DNA from: Flavobacterium coralii
GTDB taxonomy: Bacteria > Bacteroidota > Bacteroidia > Flavobacteriales > Flavobacteriaceae
Assembly: GCF_019891545.1 (NCBI RefSeq)
Contig: NZ_JAHDIU010000012.1
Location: 1-64,000, forward strand
Direction: 5' to 3'
Length of the DNA stretch: 64,000 bases
Numbering within the stretch: the first letter of the stretch is position 1; the number at the start of each line of letters is the position of its first letter. Under the pieces are notes generated by a model. The model made no database searches. It was given only the letters and a program-made list of their open reading frames with translations, and was not told where the DNA came from. This document shows, in pieces, positions 28,238-37,288 of the stretch. Made by a program: the position numbers and the translations under genes.

Positions 28238-29380
28238 ATGAAAATACTTTTAATAGGCGAGTACAGCAGGTTACACAATTCCCTTAAAGAAGGGCTTACT
28301 AATCTTGGGCACGAAGTATATATACTCGGCACAGGAGACGGTTTTAAAAACTATGGTATTGATTATGATATTTCGCCTAAGTTTACTACCAAGAACCGAT
28401 TTATAACGAAATCATTAAATGCTTTCAGGAAACTTACAAGTATTGATTTACATAAAGTTGAGATAGCAATAAACTTTAAACGTCTAATACCAGAATTAAG
28501 AGGTTTTGACCACATTCAGCTTATTAATTCTGATGCTTTAGAAACCTACCCACATTACCAGATTAAACTTTACAATAAGCTTTTACAAAATAATAAACAG
28601 ATAAGCCTGCTGATATGTGGCGATGAAACACCTATTGTAGACTACAACTTAACTGGTAAATTAAAATATTCTGTTCTATCGCCCTATCTTTATGACAGAA
28701 GCCTTGAAAAGTATTTTCAATATTCTCTTAAATATACCAATGAAAGTTACAGAAGGCTTTTTGAGCATGTTTTGCAACTAAGCAATGTGCTTATAACATC
28801 CGATCTTGATTATGAGCTACCCATGCGTAAAATGGGATTTACAACTAAATTTATACCCAACCCAATTAATACTGATAAGCTAAAATATATTGAACCCGTT
28901 ATTAATGAAAAAATTATAATCTTTTTGGGCATAAACAGGCTTAGTTACTTAAAAAAAGGTATTGCATATTTTGAAGAAGCCCTAAAGATAATAAGTGTAA
29001 AATATGCCGATAAAGTAGAGATAATTGTTACTGAAAATATTCCGTACGCAGAATACATAAAACTTTATGACAGTGCCCATATATTACTCGACCAGGTTTA
29101 TGGATACGATCAGGGATATAATGCGCTGGAAGCAATGGCTAAAGGTAAGGTTGTATTTACAGGAGCCGAGACTGAATTTACAGAACACTACAACTTAAAA
29201 GAAACGGTTGCCATTAATGCAGTGCCTGATGCAAAGCAAATTGTTGATCAACTTTCTTACCTGATAGAAAACCCAGAAAAGATTATAGAAATTAGTAAAA
29301 ATGCCCGCAGTTTTATTGAAAGGGAGCATAGTTATATTAAAATAGCAGAGCAATATTTAAAGGCATGGGGATTAAAATAG
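28238..29380 (+). CDS. Glycosyltransferase, family 4-like
   Basis: 380 aa from the ATG at 28238 (MKILLIGEYSRLHNSL). GT-B fold: the N-terminal domain carries the Rossmann-like start, and the second domain has IIIFLGINRLSYLKKG and the donor-site segment GYNALEAMAKGKVVFTG with the conserved Glu. The usual EX7E spacing is less regular than in the GT4 at 25881, so the family is less certain. It faces away from the GT2 operon and converges with the acyltransferase gene 12 nt downstream. Probably adds a sugar to the same surface glycan. Confidence 0.78.
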   Translation: MKILLIGEYSRLHNSLKEGLTNLGHEVYILGTGDGFKNYGIDYDISPKFTTKNRFITKSLNAFRKLTSIDLHKVEIAINFKRLIPELRGFDHIQLINSDALETYPHYQIKLYNKLLQNNKQISLLICGDETPIVDYNLTGKLKYSVLSPYLYDRSLEKYFQYSLKYTNESYRRLFEHVLQLSNVLITSDLDYELPMRKMGFTTKFIPNPINTDKLKYIEPVINEKIIIFLGINRLSYLKKGIAYFEEALKIISVKYADKVEIIVTENIPYAEYIKLYDSAHILLDQVYGYDQGYNALEAMAKGKVVFTGAETEFTEHYNLKETVAINAVPDAKQIVDQLSYLIENPEKIIEISKNARSFIEREHSYIKIAEQYLKAWGLK

Positions 29381-29391
29381 AACAGCGTAAA

Positions 29392-30156
29392 CTAAAAATC
29401 TTTAAACAGATTATCTATTTTAAGCCATTTGTCTAAAAGATCTTTCTCATTTTTCCAATCGCGTGATATATTATTCCTGAGTAGTTTAGCAGGTACACCA
29501 CCAATAAGTATATTTTCACCAAATGCAGAATAATCTTTAGTACACAAACTATTTGAGGCGATTGTGCAAAAATCAGGTGTTACTGTCCCTTGTAATATAG
29601 TTACCCTGTTACTAATATAATTATAGTTACCAATAATAACAGGTGCAGTCATAGCATATTTTTCACCTGTAACAGTATCTGCCATAGAATGAAAATTTGT
29701 ATCTATAATTTGTGATTCAGAACCTAAGCGAGCATAGTCTCCCAAGGTAATACTATGCATACAAATAACTTTACCTCTTGTACCTACAGACGCCATATAG
29801 CCAAATTTTGCGACAGCATTTTTTTCTACATAAAAAAAATAGTCTTTACCAAATTGAATGTGACCTTTAAAGATAACCTCACCACGTATAGCTACTTCGG
29901 CTACTCCTGCATGAACTGTATTCTTTTCATAGGGCTGGCCAAAACCAATCATTCCTCTTTCTATTGGAGCATTAACAATTATATTACCGCTCAGAGACTG
30001 GAACCTGACCGGGCCGTAAAAGAAAACAGGAAGTTTTAGAGCAACTGCAAGAGGGAACTTCTTAAAATTAAAATACAGGGTTTTATACCAGTTTACCGTA
30101 AGGTAGAATTTTATTTTGCTGTAAATATGCTTGCTATAACTTTGCTTTTTACTCAT
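29392..30156 (-). CDS. Hexapeptide-repeat acyltransferase (left-handed beta-helix)
   Basis: 254 aa. The middle (about 95-215) shows the [LIV]-G-x4 rhythm of a left-handed beta-helix: SITLGDYARLGSESQI, PVIIGNYNYISNRVTI and ILIGGVPAKLLRNN, with the His/Asp-containing DTNFHSM loop usual for O-acetyltransferases. The N-terminal ~90 residues are basic and partly hydrophobic. It probably O-acetylates a glycan, in the manner of WbbJ. Its ATG lies 8 nt inside the end of the flippase gene, which couples the two. Confidence 0.85.
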   Translation of the reverse strand: MSKKQSYSKHIYSKIKFYLTVNWYKTLYFNFKKFPLAVALKLPVFFYGPVRFQSLSGNIIVNAPIERGMIGFGQPYEKNTVHAGVAEVAIRGEVIFKGHIQFGKDYFFYVEKNAVAKFGYMASVGTRGKVICMHSITLGDYARLGSESQIIDTNFHSMADTVTGEKYAMTAPVIIGNYNYISNRVTILQGTVTPDFCTIASNSLCTKDYSAFGENILIGGVPAKLLRNNISRDWKNEKDLLDKWLKIDNLFKDF

Positions 30157-31630
30157 CTTCTTTACTGACTTTTTTGAAAATATCCTTTAAGCCTGCCCTT
30201 TTAGTTATTCCTCTTACTGTGTAAATAGCAGTTACTGTAAAAAGTAAACCAAATGCTAAGTAACTGTATATATTTTTATCTGCAGAACTTATTAAGCAGC
30301 CTAGTATTGTAATTGCCAGTCCTTTTAATAGAACTTTCAGCATTTCATCTGTAATATTTATACCATACCGACTTTTTATTATTAAATAATTGCCAGTTAA
30401 ATGTAAAAGAAAATAAATACAGAAACCTATACCTAAACCTTCTAAACCATAAAGATAAAAACCTGAGGTGCAAAGTATAAAATATAAGGAATTATAAACT
30501 ATCGCCGTTTTTATAAATATAGTAGAGTCAGCACGGGCAATGATAATATAACCTAATGACAAGGATACTGCCTTAAAAAGCATAGCGGGTACAGCCCAAA
30601 CAAGCAGAGAGACAACACCTGCAAAATCACTTGAAAAAAGTACTTTTATTATCAGATCTTTAAAAAACATAAATACAACAATAACAGGTACAATAATTAA
30701 AACTGATATAATCGCCTGCTGGTTAAAAGCTTCACCCTGCTGAACAGAATTTTTCTTCATTGCTGCAAGTCGAGGGTAGTATTCTGTAGCCATTATTGTG
30801 AAAATAACTCCTACATATGCATTTACAAAAAGTTGTCCTGCATTAAATAGCCCTACAGTTTCAATAGTATCATTTAAGCGGATAAATACCTGAATAAAAT
30901 AATTGGACAATACAGGTAAAAATGCACTTAATGATAGCATAGCGCCGAATATATAGATTTCTTTCCCTTTTTTGATGACTTCCTGAAAAGGAATTTTTCC
31001 TGATTGTAAACTAAGTTTTTTTAAAAAAAAATTTGAAACAAAGTAATTAATTACTGAAGTAAGTATTATTGCCGGGACTATAGCATCAACTTCATAAAAA
31101 TAAAAAATGGGTAAGGTTATTATTAGTGATGCTGCATTACCGATAAAATTTGATTTTGCCAGTAACTTTAAATTTGAAGTCCCCTGCATAACAGCAGACT
31201 GAGCAGAAGTTAGTTGTTTAAAAATTATCGTCACTGCAACAAAAGCTATTGCAATAAATTTTTCCTGATTACCGAATGTGAGATCACTAAGCTGTCCGGC
31301 AAAAAGAGTGGTAATAATTGCACCAAAAATACCTGTAAAAAGCGCTATGTAAAGTAATAAATTTACCTGGCTTGATAGTTCATTTTTATCGCCTGAGTTT
31401 GATTCAGCTATTTTTTTAACGCCGCTTGTTTCTATACTTAGCCCTGTAGCTTGCCTCACTAATTCTATAGTAGAAGTTAAAAGTCCGAATATACCATAAC
31501 CGCCAGCGCCTATTAAAACAGCAAGTACTTTGGTTCTTATAACAGAAATAATCATCGTGGTTACATGAACAGAGCCAAATATGGCCGAGGCTTTCAGAAT
31601 ACTTTGATATGCTTTACTGTTATCTGACAT
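30149..31630 (-). CDS. O-antigen/polysaccharide flippase (Wzx family)
   Basis: 493 aa of the MATE-like MOP superfamily with about 12-14 membrane segments and few charged stretches. It starts SILKASAIFGSVHVTTMIISVIRTK, an arrangement typical of Bacteroidota Wzx proteins, with GAGGYGIFGLL in the first loop. It flips lipid-linked glycan units across the inner membrane. It is strongly AT-rich compared with housekeeping genes here, as is common in glycan loci. No Wzy polymerase or WaaL ligase is visible in the window. It is first in a two-gene operon with the acyltransferase. Confidence 0.88.
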   Translation of the reverse strand: MSDNSKAYQSILKASAIFGSVHVTTMIISVIRTKVLAVLIGAGGYGIFGLLTSTIELVRQATGLSIETSGVKKIAESNSGDKNELSSQVNLLLYIALFTGIFGAIITTLFAGQLSDLTFGNQEKFIAIAFVAVTIIFKQLTSAQSAVMQGTSNLKLLAKSNFIGNAASLIITLPIFYFYEVDAIVPAIILTSVINYFVSNFFLKKLSLQSGKIPFQEVIKKGKEIYIFGAMLSLSAFLPVLSNYFIQVFIRLNDTIETVGLFNAGQLFVNAYVGVIFTIMATEYYPRLAAMKKNSVQQGEAFNQQAIISVLIIVPVIVVFMFFKDLIIKVLFSSDFAGVVSLLVWAVPAMLFKAVSLSLGYIIIARADSTIFIKTAIVYNSLYFILCTSGFYLYGLEGLGIGFCIYFLLHLTGNYLIIKSRYGINITDEMLKVLLKGLAITILGCLISSADKNIYSYLAFGLLFTVTAIYTVRGITKRAGLKDIFKKVSKEDE

Positions 31631-31752
31631 AACCTTATGATATTAGGAAATATTACCCAGTATTTTAACCAGCACACTCAAAGCATTTAACGAAGAAACT
31701 TTAAATACGGGATTAGCAGTTATAGACTTTATAAATTTCAATTTAATCTATA

Positions 31753-32715
31753 TTAAACGTTATCAAGCAGCTTATAAGAATCTGTTGCTACACTATAAAA
31801 ATCCTGAATTATTGTGCGAGCACCAAAAGTTTCTTTCCAAAAAATTAATCCTTCATTAAGTTTTCTGCCATTTGATTCTGTAGAAGGCCCGAAATCAAAA
31901 TAGTTTTTACCTGAATATGTTTCGATTAAATAATTATAAAGATAATCAAGGCTACCCAAAGCATTTTTATCTTCCTGACCCGAAATATACTGCGGGTGTG
32001 CAACTGTATCTGTAAGGTACATAGTCGTTCCTGCAACTATCTTTCCTTCAAAATATACATTGTAATGTTTTATACTGTCAGGGAATCTCGAATAAAGGTA
32101 TTCTATTTCCTCAACAGTGTGCACAGGCTTTACATCATGTTTCTTTTTAAGGTTTGGCATTAAAATTTCAGTCCAGAATAATTTAAAATCAGGTTCTTCA
32201 ACAATTTTCAAATTCTTTTTTACACCTCTTTTAATAGCTTCCCTTCTTGATTTTGTTGGCTGTATCTTCTTAGCATAATCTATAACAGAAAGCCCGTCTC
32301 GCCTTTCTAAAACGGCATTTAGTAAAAAAAATACATATTCCTGTTCCTGTGCCGGTAATTTATGGTAAATAGCCGGTATAGGCTTTAAATGTAATTTTGA
32401 GATCCCTGCAGTATCAAGCCATAATAGCAGTTCTCTGTATATCGCAATTACATCTCTCTGTTTAGCATTAAAGCCATAAACAAGTCCCCCATACGTTAAC
32501 CCTTGATGAGAATATACAACATCCCCTACCCTGTTGGCGGGTAAAACGGCGACAAGTTTGTTCTTTTCAAACACAAGCAAGGAGAAATCAGTAAATCTGT
32601 CGCTGTGATACTCCATATAATCACGGTGGAATAAAAAAGTCCCATTCTTGGAGTTGGCCACAAAATCATTCCATTGCGTGTAATATGTCGGGGTGTATTG
32701 CGCTATGCTATACAT
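31753..32715 (-). CDS. FemAB/GNAT-like acyltransferase
   Basis: 320 aa. The organisation matches the FemAB-like double-GNAT fold: an N-terminal half ending GISKLHLKPIP, and a C-terminal half with YNVYFEGKIVAGTTMYL, then SLDYLYNYLIE and YFDFGPSTESNGRKLNEGL. Proteins of this group transfer amino-acyl or acyl groups and are frequent in polysaccharide and peptidoglycan loci. The substrate here is unknown. It has its own promoter (32737-32765) and is separated from the flippase by a 122-nt spacer with no clear terminator. Confidence 0.75.
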   Translation of the reverse strand: MYSIAQYTPTYYTQWNDFVANSKNGTFLFHRDYMEYHSDRFTDFSLLVFEKNKLVAVLPANRVGDVVYSHQGLTYGGLVYGFNAKQRDVIAIYRELLLWLDTAGISKLHLKPIPAIYHKLPAQEQEYVFFLLNAVLERRDGLSVIDYAKKIQPTKSRREAIKRGVKKNLKIVEEPDFKLFWTEILMPNLKKKHDVKPVHTVEEIEYLYSRFPDSIKHYNVYFEGKIVAGTTMYLTDTVAHPQYISGQEDKNALGSLDYLYNYLIETYSGKNYFDFGPSTESNGRKLNEGLIFWKETFGARTIIQDFYSVATDSYKLLDNV

Positions 32716-32736
32716 TAAGCTTTAGTTTAAGATGTA

Positions 32737-32765
32737 AAAATATACCTTTTCTTTTAATAACTCAA
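32737..32765 (-). promoter_or_regulatory. Promoter of the FemAB/GNAT-like gene
   Basis: On the minus strand TTG (32763-32765), an 18-nt spacer, then TATATTTT (32737-32744): one mismatch to TAnnTTTG. Start codon 22 nt downstream. Confidence 0.6.
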
Positions 32766-32799
32766 CCTGATTGCTTTATGTTGTTTTTCTTCAAATAAT

Positions 32800-32828
32800 T
32801 TGGTTTTAGTAAATAATTGCTAATTTTA
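32800..32828 (+). promoter_or_regulatory. Promoter of the T9SS type B protein gene
   Basis: TTG at 32800-32802, an 18-nt spacer and TAATTTTA at 32821-32828. The GTG start is 20 nt downstream. Confidence 0.55.
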
Positions 32829-32848
32829 AGCAAAAATCGCTAACCAAC

Positions 32849-35800
32849 GTGAAAATAAGACTATTACACACTATACTATTACTGCTTTCAGGGTACTTCG
32901 CAAATGCGCAGGACATATCGCTATACCAGCAATTTAACGGAAGGTACGACTTTACATTTGTTGGCAATACTCTTAATCCTGCCGAAAACAACCCAACGGC
33001 TACATGTACTATAAATACATCTTCATCAGAAGATTTAAACCTTAACCCCGATGATGAAGTTGTTGCCGCTTACCTGTACTGGGCAGGCTCAGGTTTTGGC
33101 GATTTTGATATAAAGCTTAACGGTACTGACATAACCGCTGAACGTGATTTTCCGCTAATGGCGCTGAATACCGACGGGCAAACACGGGCTTATTTCAGCG
33201 CCTTTGCAGATGTTACCGATTTGGTACAGGCAACCGGAAACGGAACCTATACAGTTTCAGAATTAGATCTTACAGCAGTAGTTGCAGAGCAGCTTTATTG
33301 CGGTATTAAAACAAATTTTGGTGGCTGGGCCATTATAGTATTTTACTACAACCCTAACCTGCCGCTTAACCAGCTTAACCTTTACGATGGGCTTCAATAT
33401 GTACCGACAGCAATAAACATAACACTGCCCAGCCTTAATGTTATTGATAATGTTGGAGCCAAAATAGGTTTCCTTGCCTGGGAAGGCGACTCTTCATTAG
33501 CTATAAGCGAAACGCTGAGTATCAACGGTAACCCGCTTAGTAATGCGCTTAATCCTGTAAACAACGCTTTTAACGGCACAAATAGTGTTACAGGGTCAAA
33601 CACGCTGTATAACATGGACCTGGACATTTATGATATACAAAACAATATAAACATTGGCGATGAAACTGCCGATATAACACTGCAATCGGGTCAGGATTTT
33701 GTAATGATAAATGCAATTGTTACCAAATTAAATAGCCAGTTACCCGACGCAACCATAACCATAGATAATGCAACAACAAGCTGTAACGCAGGCTTTTTTG
33801 AAATAAGCTATACTGTATATAACACTAATAGTACTGATGTTTTACCGGCAGGTACACCCATAACATTTTATGCTAACGGGCAGCAGGCCGGTTCAGCCGT
33901 AACTGTGGAGGCACTGCCTATTGGAGGCAGTGAAAGTGGAACGGCAATAATTACCGTACCGGCAGGCACACCACAGGATTTCGAGTTATTGGCTGTAGTA
34001 GATGACCAGGGCAATGGGCAGGGTGGCATAGTAACCGAAACTGACGAAGAAAATAACTTCTTTATACTGGAAGTGTCACAAATACTTTCGCCACCGCTAC
34101 CGGCAGTAATACCCAACGTTATAGGTTGTGATGATGGTTCGGGTTTAGCTGTTTTTGATTTTTCAGGTTATGAAGAGTCGCTTAAAACAGAACCGGAAGA
34201 TATCGTTACGTTCTACAACTCAGAAACTGATGCAAATGTACCACAAAACCCCATTACCAACACATCGTCATTCCAGTCAACAAGTAACCCACAGGAAATA
34301 TTTGTGAGGATCGAAAATGAGGAAGGCTGTGTTTCTATTGGTTCTTTCCTTTTAGTAACAGACGATTGCCTTTATCCTGACGGGACTATTGTAATCAATA
34401 ACTTAGATCAAAGCTGCGATTCGCGTACCATAACCCTGTCCTATACTGTAAATAATTTTGACAGCCAGGATATACTGCCTGCCGGAACGCCTATCGCTAT
34501 TTATAATAACGGTATATTAGTAGCAACTGCCGCTACTTTGGCAGACATGCCCATTGGCGGATCTGAAAGTGGTACGGTAACGGCAACAATACCGGGCAGC
34601 AATTTAAATCTGAATATTACAATTGTTGTTGACGATACAGGAAACGGGCAGGGCATAGAAACAGAAACTGACGAAACAAATAATACCGCAACACTATCCG
34701 GTACGTTATTCGTGAGCCCTGTTATAACAGAAGTACTGCCTAACCTGACCGAGTGTGAAACGGATAATGGAACTAACATAGGTATATTCGATTTTTCAGG
34801 TTACATAGCACTGCTTCAAAATAACCCCTCAGATATGGTTACATTCCATACTACACAAAATGATGCCAACACGGGAGATAATGATATTGCAGACCCTTCC
34901 GCTTATATTTCTGACGGCAATAATCCGCAAACCATTTACGTTAGGCTGGAAAATGAAAGCGGTTGCTACGACACCACCAGTTTTACTCTTACTGCCATTG
35001 ACTGCCTTTTCCCTGACGCTACCATAACCATAGCGGATATTATTTTGCAGTGCGACAGCCGCATTGTAACAGTAGAATTTACGGTGAACAACTTCAATAG
35101 TTTTGATATACTTCCCGGCGGGCTGCCAATATCAATTTATATAAACGGTACTTTTTTAGAATATGCCGAAACAATACTTGATATTCCCATTGGGGGCAGC
35201 GAGAGCAGCACTATCAGCCTTGTGATACCTGATGACATCCCACTCAATTTTGATTTGCTCTTTGTAGCAGATGATATTGGTGACGGTACAGGTATGGTGG
35301 TTGAAACGGATGAAACGAATAATACCGATTCGTCACTTGTATCACTTCCGCTTTCACCAAGCCTGCAAAAACCGGAAAGCTTTGTTTCCTGTAATTTAGG
35401 TTTTGAACTTGGAATATTTGACTTCTCCGCTTATGAAGAAACACTTAAAACCCAACCGGGCGATACTGTTTATTTTTATGCTTCAGAAGCCGATGCCAAC
35501 CAGGACAGCAACCGTATTTTAAATACTTCGGCATATAACAGCACAGCTAACCCCCAGGAAATTTTTGTAAGGGTAGATAACCAGACCTGTTACAGCTTAA
35601 CGTCGTTTATGCTGAGTACAAAAAAATGCCCGCCAACTACCTATAACTATGTTACCCCTAATGGAGACGGCTATAATGATTCTTTTTTTGTAGAAGGATT
35701 GCGCAATATATTCTTTAATTTTAAAATGAGTATTTACAACCGCTGGGGCAGCCTGGTATGGACAGGCAACCACAGTACCGCCGACTGGGATGGTATTGCA

Positions 35801-35923
35801 AGTGTAGATAAGGTAGGGCCTGAAGGAAACACAGTACCTGTGGGCACATACTATTTTGTATTAGAACTCAATGACCCTGAATATCCGGAACCAATTGTAG
35901 GATGGGTTTATGTAACTAAATAA
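32849..35923 (+). CDS. T9SS type B sorting domain protein with three tandem repeats
   Basis: 1024 aa from a GTG start; no usable ATG precedes the signal peptide (1-20, cleavage at ANA|Q). Residues about 22-295 form a unique beta-rich N-terminal domain. Three repeats of about 211 residues start near 299, 510 and 722. Each joins a CARDB-like half (ILPAGTPI.IY.NG, ..PIGGSES, .ETDE.NN) to a module with FDFSGY, VTFY...DAN and IFVR..N..C. The C-terminal sorting domain (932-1024) reads TPNGDGYNDSFFVEG ... YNRWG ... PVGTYYFVLEL, the type B (gliding-associated) pattern. Secreted across the outer membrane and probably surface-held; likely adhesive. Confidence 0.92.
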   Translation: MKIRLLHTILLLLSGYFANAQDISLYQQFNGRYDFTFVGNTLNPAENNPTATCTINTSSSEDLNLNPDDEVVAAYLYWAGSGFGDFDIKLNGTDITAERDFPLMALNTDGQTRAYFSAFADVTDLVQATGNGTYTVSELDLTAVVAEQLYCGIKTNFGGWAIIVFYYNPNLPLNQLNLYDGLQYVPTAINITLPSLNVIDNVGAKIGFLAWEGDSSLAISETLSINGNPLSNALNPVNNAFNGTNSVTGSNTLYNMDLDIYDIQNNINIGDETADITLQSGQDFVMINAIVTKLNSQLPDATITIDNATTSCNAGFFEISYTVYNTNSTDVLPAGTPITFYANGQQAGSAVTVEALPIGGSESGTAIITVPAGTPQDFELLAVVDDQGNGQGGIVTETDEENNFFILEVSQILSPPLPAVIPNVIGCDDGSGLAVFDFSGYEESLKTEPEDIVTFYNSETDANVPQNPITNTSSFQSTSNPQEIFVRIENEEGCVSIGSFLLVTDDCLYPDGTIVINNLDQSCDSRTITLSYTVNNFDSQDILPAGTPIAIYNNGILVATAATLADMPIGGSESGTVTATIPGSNLNLNITIVVDDTGNGQGIETETDETNNTATLSGTLFVSPVITEVLPNLTECETDNGTNIGIFDFSGYIALLQNNPSDMVTFHTTQNDANTGDNDIADPSAYISDGNNPQTIYVRLENESGCYDTTSFTLTAIDCLFPDATITIADIILQCDSRIVTVEFTVNNFNSFDILPGGLPISIYINGTFLEYAETILDIPIGGSESSTISLVIPDDIPLNFDLLFVADDIGDGTGMVVETDETNNTDSSLVSLPLSPSLQKPESFVSCNLGFELGIFDFSAYEETLKTQPGDTVYFYASEADANQDSNRILNTSAYNSTANPQEIFVRVDNQTCYSLTSFMLSTKKCPPTTYNYVTPNGDGYNDSFFVEGLRNIFFNFKMSIYNRWGSLVWTGNHSTADWDGIASVDKVGPEGNTVPVGTYYFVLELNDPEYPEPIVGWVYVTK

Positions 35924-35924
35924 A

Positions 35925-36524
35925 TCATTTGCTTAAAGGCGGTAATGCCCATTTATAATAAACAGCCATTAGCCTTATGGCAATTATAATACCCGAAGTA
36001 AGCAGGTAAACAAGTGTTTGCGGCACATTAAGCCATAATAACAAAAAGAACAACATTCCGCCAAGCAGGCAAATGGTTGCATAAATCTCTTTTCGAAAAA
36101 TAACGGGTATTTCGTTACAGAGTATATCGCGTATTACACCGCCAAAACAGGCCGTCATGGTGCCAAGCGCGATGCATATAACCGGGTGCAGGGCTGCTTC
36201 CAGTCCTTTTTCGAGGCCTATCAGCGTAAAAACACCAAGCCCGATAGTATCAAACAAAAATAAAGAAGTGCGCAGCCTGTCCAGCTTCCTGCGGAACAGC
36301 AGTGCGGTAAAAAAGCCTGCAGTAATAACATAAACATACGTCAGGTCGCGCATCCAGCCTACAGGTGTACGCCCAATCAGGACATCGCGCAGTGTTCCCC
36401 CGCCCACTGCTGTTACAAAGGCAATGACGAAAACGCCAAACGGATCCATTTTTTTATTAATAGCCGTTAGCACGCCCGATATGGCAAACGCCATAGTACC
36501 CAATACATCCAGCAGGTGGAACAT
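35925..36524 (-). CDS. TRIC/YicG-type cation channel family protein
   Basis: 199 aa with about seven membrane segments and the duplicated glycine-rich motifs of the family: AVGGGTLRDVLIGRTPVGWM in the first half and CFGGVIRDILCNEIPVIFR in the second. Bacterial members (former UPF0126) form trimeric potassium-permeable channels. Its ATG overlaps the RDD gene stop by one base (TAATG), so it is translationally coupled to the RDD protein. It ends 1 nt from the convergent T9SS gene stop, with no terminator visible. Confidence 0.88.
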   Translation of the reverse strand: MFHLLDVLGTMAFAISGVLTAINKKMDPFGVFVIAFVTAVGGGTLRDVLIGRTPVGWMRDLTYVYVITAGFFTALLFRRKLDRLRTSLFLFDTIGLGVFTLIGLEKGLEAALHPVICIALGTMTACFGGVIRDILCNEIPVIFRKEIYATICLLGGMLFFLLLWLNVPQTLVYLLTSGIIIAIRLMAVYYKWALPPLSK

Positions 36525-37267
36525 TACATTTTCTGTGTATAGTAGTTATAATCGTTCAGCACGGTTTCTATAAAAGCAGTAGCATTTGCAGAAACCGATT
36601 TTATACCTGTAACCTTTTCAATCTTTTCCTGTAGTTTTTGTATCATAGCCCAGTCAGTTGTTTTTAGGCTGGTTTCATAGGTTTCCTTAATAATCCGCAC
36701 ATCGTTGTCACTTAGCTTTATAACCATTGGATAAACCGGAATATAGCGGTCATCAAGCTCACGCAGTATGGTGTGGTTAATGTTGATATTATTCTTGAGG
36801 CTTATAACAGCAGTACCCGCCGCCACATCGCCAAGGCGCTGTGTTTTTTTATTAACCATCATCGCTATAACAGACACAAACGATAATGGGGGTGTAACCT
36901 CAACCAGCCTGAATATCCAGCGGATCAGGTAGTCACCAAAACCCGCCTGGTAGCCGTCTATCTTTATCACTTTAATTTTCATGATGCGCTTGCCAAGCGT
37001 TTGCCCTTCCATCAGGCTTTCCAGAATAAGGGTATATAACATTACAGGCAGGTAAAAAATAAGTGAAATAGCCATAGCCGACCATGTATCCATTTCATTT
37101 AAAAGATCATTGAGGCCTGTAACCCGGAAAAGTACTCCGTATATTATTACAAAGTAGGCTATCCAGATAACCAGATCGAGCAGGTAGGCAAGAATGCGTT
37201 CTCCCAGCGTAGCCGCATTAAAATTTATATTAACATTTTGTGTGGTGGTTATTGATAGTTCTGACAT
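36524..37267 (-). CDS. RDD family membrane protein
   Basis: 247 aa. It starts with a short cytosolic tail followed by the RDD domain (about 18-150): LGERILAYLLDLVIWIAYFV, GQTLGKRIMKIKVI and RLGDVAAGTAVI are all diagnostic. A ~95-residue charged C-terminal tail is predicted to be cytosolic. Function of RDD proteins is unsettled; some are proposed transporters. It is divergent from the SpoIIM-like gene with only 21 nt between the start codons. In many Bacteroidota and Actinobacteria the same set (RDD, SpoIIM, DUF4129, DUF4350, MoxR, DUF58) clusters, which argues for a shared complex. Confidence 0.88.
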   Translation of the reverse strand: MSELSITTTQNVNINFNAATLGERILAYLLDLVIWIAYFVIIYGVLFRVTGLNDLLNEMDTWSAMAISLIFYLPVMLYTLILESLMEGQTLGKRIMKIKVIKIDGYQAGFGDYLIRWIFRLVEVTPPLSFVSVIAMMVNKKTQRLGDVAAGTAVISLKNNININHTILRELDDRYIPVYPMVIKLSDNDVRIIKETYETSLKTTDWAMIQKLQEKIEKVTGIKSVSANATAFIETVLNDYNYYTQKM

Positions 37268-37279
37268 ATTTTATATTTT
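37252..37279 (+). promoter_or_regulatory. Promoter of the SpoIIM-MoxR operon, possibly leaderless
   Basis: TTG at 37252-37254, a 17-nt spacer and TATATTTT at 37272-37279. A start of transcription about 7-9 nt later would fall at or within 3 nt of the ATG at 37289. Confidence 0.45.
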
Positions 37280-37288
37280 AGCCTTTGT

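Noticed and set aside
24101-32715. The glycan cluster as a complete O-antigen operon
   Set aside because: Initiating transferase, polymerase, ligase and sugar-nucleotide genes are missing, and the genes alternate in direction.
33743-35640. Tandem repeats in the T9SS gene as a possible phase-variable or CRISPR-like array
   Set aside because: The units are ~630-bp domain duplications that diverge at DNA level and keep the reading frame; there are no short identical repeats or spacers.
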